Shown here: piece by piece, positions 10,600-21,209 of the stretch
Numbering within the stretch: the stretch's first letter is position 1
Layout of the letters: every line of letters begins with the position of its first letter
DNA from: Henricia sp. BOLD:AAB3569
Taxonomy: Eukaryota > Echinodermata > Asteroidea > Spinulosida > Echinasteridae
Direction of reading: 5' to 3'
DNA length: 64,000 nucleotides
Assembly (NCBI GenBank): GCA_037783545.1
Contig: JBBELK010000003.1
Span: 1,178,001 to 1,242,000 of the forward strand
Notes under the pieces: generated by a model
Databases searched by the model: none
The model's input: the letters and a program-made list of their open reading frames with translations, nothing else
What the model was told of the DNA's origin: nothing
Made by a program: the position numbers and the translations under genes

Positions 10600-11590
10600 A
10601 CCATGGAGGAAGAAACGAAAGCCCATTAGCTCCAACAAAAATAATATGTTGAATTCGTTTCAACGAATTCCGAAATCGGTATTTCGAATTTAACAGTTCT
10701 ACAGAGAATAATATTTTTCAAGACACCCCGGCCGCTCCCCCGAAGTACTGCTGATCAAGATTTGTTTGGATAGGCTACCGTGAAATGTCAACAACTATAT
10801 GGACGACCCAATTATCAACTGATTTTGCATAATCGTTCATATGAAGCTTTCATTGGCGGATTCAGTGGGAGTGCTAAGGGGGCTATATATAGCACCCCCA
10901 CCCCCCCCCCCCCCGGGTGGTGGTTGGCCTTCCCAACCACTCCCCCCCCCCTACCCCCTCCCCACCTCCCCCCACCCCCCCCCCCCCAAACATATTAGGA
11001 ATCCGCCTATGCCTATGACGTGCCCCTTAAAGTGGGTGGGTGGACGTGGGAGAGGGTGACCACTATAGACAAGTTTACACCCATGGTTACATTATATACA
11101 GGACCATCCCTTTCCAATGCGTTTCACTGCACGTCTGTCATAAACCAATTTTGAAGTTTTCGTATAGAATGCAAAGGCAGATTGCCAGAAACCCGCACAG
11201 ACGGATGTCGTTCATTATCCCCACACAACTCCCACGCTCGTAATTTCAATGTCATCAGACTTCCAGCGTGCATAATACTAGGCTATACAAATGATGTTTG
11301 CGTAATGATCGTATGACATAAAGGTCACAAAACTGTTAAAATAATGACAGTATTTTGAGGAATTTTAAACGACGTCTCATGATTTCTTTTGCGATAACAT
11401 TTGCAAATGAAAAGACGTAAAACAATGTTCATTTGTCAATGTTCATGTAATTTGTGTAAGAAAATATTTAATTTTTTATTGAAATTTTTAATTCCAAAAC
11501 AGCAAAAGTTTATTCTGAATATTTAGTAACTAAAGATTGCTCTTTAAAACTTTACAAAATTAATCAACTTTATTTTTTAAAATAAAAATA
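10600..11590. other. Intergenic stretch with a C-rich tract
   Basis: 10900-10990 is almost pure C with short interruptions. The remainder is AT-rich and unassigned. Confidence 0.5.
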
Positions 11591-11599
11591 TTGGGTCTG

Positions 11600-11775
11600 T
11601 AGGGGAAACCCGAGGGAGTATACCAATTGTGCTTTATAGCTCAGCTGGTACGCTACGGTGAGTCAGAAGTCGTGGGTTCGAATCCCGATAAGGCCCTTAT
11701 GATTTTTCTCTCATCCCAAGTTTGGTTGTTTCATTTCAATGGTGATCAGGCACCATACCAAACGTTGTGTTCGTT
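11600..11775 (+). repeat. tRNA-derived SINE family D copy
   Basis: TTATAGCTCAGCTGGTACGC (A box) and GTGGGTTCGAATCCC (B box), then the family body ending CACCATACCAAACGTTG. Confidence 0.8.
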
Positions 11776-11906
11776 AAATCGGCATAATAACATTTGAAAA
11801 GGAAAATTTAACTTTAAAAAAGAATCTGTAAATTAAACAGTTTATTATTTAATCGCTATTTAATTTGAAATGTGTAATTTTAACTTCGTATAGATTTTAA
11901 GCAGTA

Positions 11907-12270
11907 TTAAAGGAGTGTGACCAGATCACTTTTTTTTACCCATAACTCCCCGGGACTTTTCTTATGGGTCATGAGATTTTTATATCATAACATCCGTTAT
12001 ATTTTTCTGATTACGAAACTGAAACTCCCGCGCTTCTAGGCCGCATATTTCCGAGGATATCGTCGAAAATCCACCGATTATTTGTAAACTAATTTTCCAG
12101 TATCAACGTTTATCACTGAAGGCCGACGATAGTTTTGTTCAATTTGTTACTGGAAATCGCGAATGTTTTCGGGTTTTTGGGACATGGGAGGTGTGTATGG
12201 GAGTTACTTGATAATATTGGTAAGTTACATCGAAAACTATTTTCCAGAAACTCTGGTCATGCTCCTTTAA
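11907..12270 (+). repeat. MITE family A, copy 2
   Basis: TTAA-bounded with the same ends and interior as copy 1. It ends 388 bases before the Kremen-like start codon. Confidence 0.93.
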
Positions 12271-12282
12271 GTATGTGATACC

Positions 12283-12289
12283 AGTATAA
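12283..12289 (+). promoter_or_regulatory. Possible TATA box of the Kremen-like gene
   Basis: TATAAAT lies about 370 bases upstream of the start codon, immediately downstream of a repeat copy ending at 12270. Nothing else supports a transcription start here, and an unseen 5' UTR exon is equally possible. Confidence 0.2.
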
Positions 12290-12657
12290 ATACCCGCTGG
12301 TGGGGAAATTTGGAAAACATTTAATTGACAATTGTGCCGTTCCATGACTCAAGGTTTGTACACGCACATAATTTTGAATAAGAAAAGCTGTATTTTGTGG
12401 TTCAAAAGCCACACAGAAAAGAACCATTGAAGTGTGCTGCTTTCGTTCAGTGCGCATACGAAGTGACTCACCTGCAGAGACGAAATGTCGCTGTAACAAT
12501 ATCCACAGAACCAGCGCGAGCTACATGTATGCGTTTACAAAATTGGAAGTTATAGTTCACGTTATTAACGATGATAAAGCAAAAGTGATTTTCAGAACTG
12601 TTGTGGATTTTTAGTACATTTAAAATTCAATTTACAAATTATATACATCGGTGAAAA

Positions 12658-12739
12658 ATGGGACGCCTTGATTACGTGCGTTTCTTATTTGTGATATGTT
12701 GTTTCGGAGTTGCGACACAAGAACAGTTTGTCATGAAAG
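12658..12739 (+). CDS. Exon 1 of Kremen-like gene: signal peptide
   Basis: Codes for 27 residues: MGRLDYV, then a hydrophobic core RFLFVICCFGVAT, ending in a phase-1 GTGAGT donor. The hydrophobic core followed by ATQEQ is typical of a cleavable signal peptide. Confidence 0.85.
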
Positions 12740-15700
12740 GTGAGTACATTTTCAGTTTATCAGAAACGACATCCTTATTATTTTGTCGTTCTTGTTTAAA
12801 GCAAAATTATACGAAAATTTGGGACTTTCTATTATCAGCATTATGTGAAGGTTTAAAGGAGTGTGACCAGATCACTTTTTTTTACCCATAACTCCCCGGG
12901 ACTTACCTTATGGGTCATGAGATTTTTATATCATAACATCCGTTATATTTTTCTGATACGAAACTGAAACTCCCGCGCTTCTAGGCCGCATATTTCCGAG
13001 GATATCGTCGAAAATCCACCGATTATTTGTAAACTAATTTTCCAGTATCAACGTTTATCCGCTGAAAGCATACTCGATAGTCTTGTTCAATTTTTTACTG
13101 GAAATTGCGAATGTTTTCGGGTTTTTGGGACATGGGAGGTGTGTATGGGAGTTACTTGATAATATTGGTAAGTTACATCGAAAACTATTTTCCAGAAACT
13201 CTGGTCACGCTCCTTTAAAGGTGAATTTATATTTTTGTTTTTAATCATACGTTTTGTAAGCTCTACTTTATTGTCCATTTATACACTGTTAAAATATTTT
13301 GTACACTACATTTTTTGTACGGAAAGTCTTGCAGCAAAATTACCGGACGTTTTTTTGTTCCGTAATTTTACGGGATAAATTTTACGGAAATATAACAGCT
13401 AACAAATATACGGTTAGCCTTTGGTCCGTAAAAATTATGTCCGTAAAATTACGGACATTTTGAACAGTGTATTTTTACGGACAATTTTACGGAATTTGTC
13501 GAGGATATTTTCGTAATTTTATGGACTAGTATTTTTGGTTTCCGTATTAGTATTAAAATACACGTAACATGCATTAATTGGATTATTAAACGGATTACGT
13601 CAGCCCCTGTAAATTTCCGTAAAATGTGTTCCGTAAAATTACGGTAGGCCTCCAGAAAAGTAATTTTGCTGCCAGAACTTTCCCGTAATTTTGTTTACGG
13701 GTTTTTTTGAACAAATTTTGTTATTTTAACGGAATTCACACCGAGCTTCGTAATTTTACGGACGTTGACGAAAAATCCGTATTTTTACGGACAAAACAAT
13801 AATTTATATAAACGGAACAATTCCGTAAATTTACGGATAAAAACCCAAAGTTCTGGTAATTTTGCTGTCAGGACTTTCCGTAAACAAATTACGGAAATAT
13901 TTCTGTTAACTAATTTGTGACTGATTTTTGACAAATTTTTACCGACATTCAAAAACGGTCAATAGCCACAAATATTGCGGTTTAAGATTTTAGTGAACCT
14001 CGTAAAAACCCCACACATGTTGGTTTTGTTAGAAAAACTTTTTTTATTTCTGTCTTTGTTGTGATGAATCGTTTATTGTGTATCAATTGCAAAATACCAA
14101 GTATCACGTGCCCGTTCAAAGGGTTGTACACCCACATTTGGTTTTTCCTGGCTTTTTACGAAATCCATCCCAAATGTCATAAGTTCGAAGACAATTCGCT
14201 TTGAAGGTGAATCAAATCAGGAATTGTAAACATTTGATGTGGCATGCAGTGACACATACGATTAGCATTGCACCAATGGCGGCCTTAGACGCGTTCGCCG
14301 TGCTAATCATTTCCATTTTTTTGGACAAAGTTTACGGAATTTGACGTAATTTTACGGAATAGAGAGGTGGAATCTGTATTTCCTTAAAATTACGGATTTC
14401 TGTACAATTTATTTCGTAAGAATACGAAATAGAAAGAAAAAAAAACGTTCTGGTAATTTTGCTGCCAGATATTTTACGTAAAACTATATAGGCCTACGTA
14501 AATTTTGTTTGCGGATTTGTTTTAAAAAAATTTCCATATTTGTATGACTGAGCTCTGTATGATTGTACGGACACTGACGGAGAATCTGTATCTTTAAGGA
14601 TAAACAATTGGATAGGTCTAAACGGAATAATTCCGTAAAATTACGGGAAAAAAACAAAAGTCTGGTAATTTTGCGGCCAGTACTTTCCGTAAAACTCCGT
14701 AATTTGTTTTAAAGATTTGTACAGACTAGCGTATTTTTTTACAGACTTTCCGTGTTTTCAAGGAATTACACCGTTTATTGAAGGAATGAGCTGTGTAATT
14801 TTACGGACATTGGCGAATAATCCGTGTTTTACGGACAAAACAGTAGGACAAACGGAATAATTCCGCATACAATTACGGAGAAAAACAAAACGTTCTGTGG
14901 ACTTTCCATTAAAAAAAGGAAATTTTTGCTTAAAACTACACATTTCCGTATACAGAAATACCGTAAAAACATGTTTTTTTAAACGGAATTTCTATATCAT
15001 CATTTTACGGAATTCACACCGTTTATTTTACATAAATTAACGGTAAATGGCACAATTTGTTTTTGACATTGTTGCATGGTATTCGGCACAGACTGAAATA
15101 TATATATATGCCTAACATGACCGACCATTATATTTTTGTAAGAAATAAATATTTCAAAAACATTAACAATTTTTTCCTCAGACGTCCGTCTGTTCTCGAG
15201 CAGTGACATTCTTTTCGGCGGTGTTGTGGAAGTTCTCACGCCCACTAACGGATGGGAAAAAGTCTGTTATGATGGCATCAACGTACAAATAGCCGATATC
15301 GTCTGTCACAAAAGAGGTACGTTGAATTCTAGCGATCACAACTTAACATTTAACTTCATGAGTTAGCACAAAAAAAACCTGACTAAAAGTGTTGATAGCA
15401 ATGGTAACAAACATCACATGATTTTTTCCCGTGTAAAATGGTGCGTTTGTGGAAAAAAATTGTGGGAGAAATCCAGGTCAAACCTGGCAACCTCAGAATC
15501 TGTTTCCCCGAATCCCGAGTCTTCTTACATGAAAAATAGTCTTTTTTGCATCAAAATCAGTCAAGCGAATCAAAGGTTTAGCCATTTTTGGTACAACCCT
15601 CAACTACATGTGACTGCCTATTGACTAATCCTAAACTGGGTGGCCATTTTCTTGTCAAATAATCAGATCTGGTTCATGAACTAGGGTGTGACTTTGCTGC

Positions 15701-18700
15701 ACCAAAAATGACCTAACTTTTGATTCGTTTGACCGATTTTGATGCAATAAAGACTATTTTTCATGTAAGAAGATTTCCTATCAGGATCCGGGGAAACAGA
15801 TTCTGAGGTTGCCTGGTTTGATCTGGAAATTTTTTAAACACCTTTTATTCACTAATTAGTGTTTTGAAAAGTGTGACATTTTTAACTTCAACATTATAAC
15901 AATGGTTAATCATTGACCAACTATAGATTACTATATTTGTTGCCATGGTTATTAGGTCTACACTAAAACCAGTGAACTGTTCCCCTGTGCTTTGACTATA
16001 GACGTTTCTGATTACCAGCGAATGTTTAGACCCAATCACCATGGCACCTGACATCACACTTTAGTAGTCTAGTGTGTTGCCCCTTATTTATTCACTTTTA
16101 AAGGTTTCGATGAAGGTGCCATGTCTGTGCGACAAGCGACCAGCCTGGGAGTTTCAGTAAATCCTCTGCCATCCCTAGAATGTCTAATCTCTGCTATAGA
16201 CGGAGTAGATGTTGTTCAGTGTCAATATGCGACAGTCTGCAACGATCATGCTCTACTTGTTTGCAACTGTAAGTATTAAAGGAGGTGTCAAGATGACATT
16301 TTTGACACACCCCGCACCCCCCCCCCCCCCCCCCCCCCCCCCCTCCCCCACCCCCTCCCCCCATCCCCATCCCCTCCCCCAGTTGTCCCTATGAGTGTTG
16401 ATATTGTGATAGTACAGTGAAACCTGCTCTTAAGGCCACCTCTATAAAGAGGCCACCTGTCTAAAGTGGCCACATTTGTTCGGTTCCAAACCAGTTGGTA
16501 CATATGGAGGTGGAACCTTGATATTAGGGCCCCTCTCTAACGCGGCCAGTGGCCAAGGCACTTAGACTAGGATTTCTGTATGCACAATTCTATGGCGGTT
16601 GAACCAGGATAATATGGTAAAACACAGTAAATTGCCTCAATGAATCAAGCTACTGTGGGAAATTTTATGAGGAGCTTTAAAAAATTGTTAAAAACAAAAC
16701 AAATTTCAACTTTATAATAAGGAAACCTTTCATACACTTTACTTTTAGCTGTTTCTCAACTATAGACATGGTATGTTTTATGGTGTTTGGATATTTCTGC
16801 ATGTGTACGTTAAACCTCTATATGAGGGCCACCTGCATATTCTGGCCCCATTTCGTCGGTCCCTTGGGTGGCCACTATACGCAAGTTTTACTGTACCATA
16901 TAATTGGTCATATATTTCTCATTACCATTTTAAAATCTCGCGCTCTTAATCCGTATATTTCCAAGGATATCGTCAAAAAACCACTGGTATTTTATAAACT
17001 AATTTATCCATTCCATAGAGCAGTGCAGTGATCACCAACATCCAAATTGGAGATTGCAAATTTTGTGTTTTCTTCCCATGGTATAGTGTTTTGGGGATGA
17101 TTTTTAAGTTTGAACGAAATCCATTTTCTGGAAAAATCTGAACAAGCTCCTTTAAAGAGTGGATCAACATTTTGTTTCTTAGTTGCGTTTTTGTTTTGTG
17201 TATAAAGCTTAAAGAGGAAGAATCCCCCTTGACGAAAATCCAGCATTTAGGCTTTTTTCGATAGTCCAAACATCCCTCTTGCCGACGTGGATTTTTATTA
17301 TTTTTTAATTGTCGGTTTTAAGTGGATAAATTGCAAGCAAAAGTGCGCTTTTCGAAAATGAGATTTTCGCGATTTCTGAAATGCTCATTAGGTATTCATG
17401 ATATGCGCGTGACCCCGTGACGCAATCCTGAGAAAGAGAAGTCAACACGATTGTTAGCTCCATACGTTTACACGCAAAAAACGTGGAAAACCGTCTCTTT
17501 TAGATGGTGTTTTTTTGAAGAATTTTGTTGTTCCAAAAAGCGAGAGATATGCCCAGTAGCTGCGTGGTTGTATGTTTTACCAGACACTATGAAAAAAAAG
17601 AGCAGAAAGATTTTCTTTTCTATTACCAAGAGAGAGAAAAATGAGTCGCTCATTCTATAACTTGTACGTGTTCAAACACGTGGAAACTACGCCCGCAGGG
17701 GACCGTACACAGACCGCTGTGAATGCCGTTCGTTCCGTGACAAAACCACCCGTCGCAATGCACCAGTATTTACTTCAAAAGAGCTTCATTGTGAGCCACA
17801 ATTTCATCGTTTTTTCACAAAACGGGTAATAGTAGATTGTTGTCATACATGTTTTTCACGTTTGTATTTTGAATTACAAGGACAAAATAGGCATGATAAA
17901 CATTCACTTCGTGTATTTTCCATTCAATACTGCACAGACCGTTTTGTATGTTTCTCAGGATGACGTCAAAACCCTGTTGATAAACAAGCCAAGTGACCTC
18001 GAGCGTTTCAGAATCTCGGGTGAAGAGGGTCGGAACTGCTTTACGTTTTAAGCAAAAGCCTGTCGATTTTTTGTGAAAAACAAGTTGTGATGGTGTTGTA
18101 GACACATACACCTCCATGATAAACAGAAAAACTAAAAAAAATGTGGAAGGGGGATTCTAGCTGTTTAATTGTTATTGTCCCTAAGCAATATAATTTGTCG
18201 TCTTTTTATCTCCAGACCCGGGTTATTTAGGCTGCTACAGTCACACGCGAAGAGAGCCATCTCTTGACGAGGCAGTGTTTTCATATTCTAACATGACGAT
18301 TCAGTTTTGCCTCACACTATGTCGACAAGCTGGCTATCCTTATGCCGGGGTGGCATTCGGTCAGGAGTGTTACTGCGAGGGGCAAATATTGACCGGGTTA
18401 TCGTCTAGAAAACTTGGGAATCAGGATTGTTACTTGCCGTGTGTGGGCGACCCGCATCAAATATGTGGTGGCGGAAAGGCGGCAGGAATTTATGACAGTA
18501 AGTTCTGAGAAAAAAACTAGTCATTATAAAAAAAATCGCAAGCATGGTTTCTATTAGGATTCGAACCCTACACCTCTGAACTTGTGGCAGAGTGGTTTGG
18601 GTCACTGGATTGCAACATTTGGGTAAAAAAACTTGGGGTTGCGGGTTCGATATCCAGCCGTGGTACCTATGCCCTTGAGCAAGGTACTTACCTATGCCCT

Positions 18701-21176
18701 TGAGCAAGGTACTTAACCACAATTGCTCCATTCTTCGGAAGGGATGTAAAGCTGTTGGTCTAGTGTGTTGTGTAACACACTTAAAAGAGCATTCTTTGGT
18801 GAAGAGTTAGGGGATTCCCCGGTGTCTTTTGCTGTCGGCTCCCAATGGCGCTACCCACCTATGTATCTCGATGTTTAGGTAGAACATATTTGTAAGTTTC
18901 GTGCAATTCAGCCTACGGGCTGCGATTTGAAGTTAATTAAACCCATTAAATAAAATTAAAGAAATAAAACAATAACATTTTGTTTTTCCTCCAAGGTCGG
19001 CTAGGATCATGTAACGCAGTTTATACGGACGCAGAGGGCGCCCTTGCCTCACCCGGATTCCCCGGCCACTATTCACCAAACGAGCAATGCTCGTGGTTGG
19101 TGGAAGTTCCCAACGCAGCGAACATCACAATACAAATCAAATCCTTTGAGTTAAACTTTGGCGACTATTTGAGGATAGAAACTGGCCCTATGGACCAATT
19201 TATAGCCTTCACTGGTGGCAGCGGTGGGATTCATTTCGAATCATCAGGTTTTCGTCTGGATGTGCATCTTTCGTTCACCTTCACGGGAGGCACGATTACT
19301 GTCACTTTTAACTCTTCTGTGACGTCAACAGGAGCCCAAGGAACTGTTGTGACGTATGCAGCAGGAGTATCCAATACCCCAGGTAGGTTTCAAGATTTGC
19401 ATAAATATTATGGAATAATATGCTAAAATAAATATCAGACATTTTTGTTAAGTCCTACTTTTGATCCTGATTAACTCTGTCATTTGCCAACGGATTTAAA
19501 CCAAAATTTCAGATCATGTAAACAAGGCCTGACAAATTTTATTGAGTGAGTTGCATCAGCTCTGTCCGAGAAAGTGAGATTTAAAAGCCATACGAAAAAA
19601 AACCCACTTGATTTCCAAATCTGCCAGTTTCGACTTGGCCTTCTCCAATGTCGATACACCCTAAAAACATATTGGTTGAATTCAACCAATGTGGTTGGTA
19701 GATATGTGTCCAACCAATCTTTTAGTTAAAATAACCCATCTTATGTATATGGTTTCCTTTTGAACCAATTTGTATTGGTTAAACCAATATGGATTGGTTG
19801 AAAAAGGGTTCCTAACCAATATGGATTGGTTAAAAAAGGAAACCATATACATGTAAGCTTGGTTATTTTAATAGATCGGTTGGACACATTCAACCGATCT
19901 GTTTTTAGGGTGTACTTTGCTGAAGACGGTGGCCGAAAGCCAAAAGCTTCTAAAGGAATGCAGGATCACCCCCGAATGTCATTGCACACCTCCTTGATCG
20001 TTTTGTGCAACTCATCAAGAGGTGCAAAGGGACCTCTGACATAGACAATTTCGTTGACATAGGAGGACGCCCATCAACAATGGCTAATTGATTTTTTTTT
20101 TAATGATTTTTAAATCTCACCCTCTCCGACAAAGCTGCACGTCGCTCAAACAATATTGTTAGGCCCTGTTTACATGATCTGAAATTTTGGTTTAAATCCG
20201 TTGGCAAAAGCAGGACATTTTTTTGACACGTAGGTAAATTGAACTCTTATTTTTGTTTTTCATCACTAGACCGAGTTAACATCAAAACACAGATGCCAAC
20301 TCAGGTGACGTCATCGCAAATTACCTCGCAACCAACAATTAGCCAAACGTTAATACCCAGTACTGAAACTATGACATCACCAGTCGGTAACCCTACAACA
20401 TCAGCACCACCCATCACAACGGCGCTCAATGACGACCAAACAGAAAAAATTCCTACAGCCACCATTTTAGTGACAAGTGCGCAAACTACAAGCTCTGTGC
20501 CCGTAATATCAACACCAAGATTTATTACTATGGCGACAGATGATAAGGGTACAACATCTGTAGGTACGTCGTCTACAAGCCTTTTCTATGTTTCAAATAA
20601 AGTTCTATACAGAACAATAAAATGTCCAGATCAAACCAGGCAACCTCGGAATCTGTTTTCCCGGATCCTGACAGGGAAGCTTCTTACATGAAAAATAGTC
20701 AGTCAAAATCAGTCAAGCGAATCAAAAGTTATGGCCACACAGTCTAGGATAGTCGATAGGCAGTCGCTCCTAGTTGAGGGCTGACATTGCTGTACTAAAA
20801 ATGGCATAAATTTGGATTCGCTTGACTGATTTCATCAAAATCAGTCAAGTGAATCAAAGGTTATGTAATTTTTGGTACAGCAAGGTCAGCCCTCTACTAG
20901 GAGTGACTGTCTTAATTGACTAATCCTAAACTGGGTGGCCAGTTCTTGTTGTCAAATAATCAGATCTGGTTCATGAACTACGGTGTGACTTTGCTGCACC
21001 AAAAATGACACAACGTTTGATTCGCTTGACTGATTTTGATGCAATAAAGACCATTTTTCATGTAAGAAGATTCCCTATCGGGATCTAGGTAAACATAAAT
21101 TCTGAGGTTGCCAGGTTTGATCTGGACATCGCAGGGGCGGATCCAGGAATTTTTCCAGGAGGGGGTTTTGCCACCA

Positions 21177-21209
<33 letters not shown>

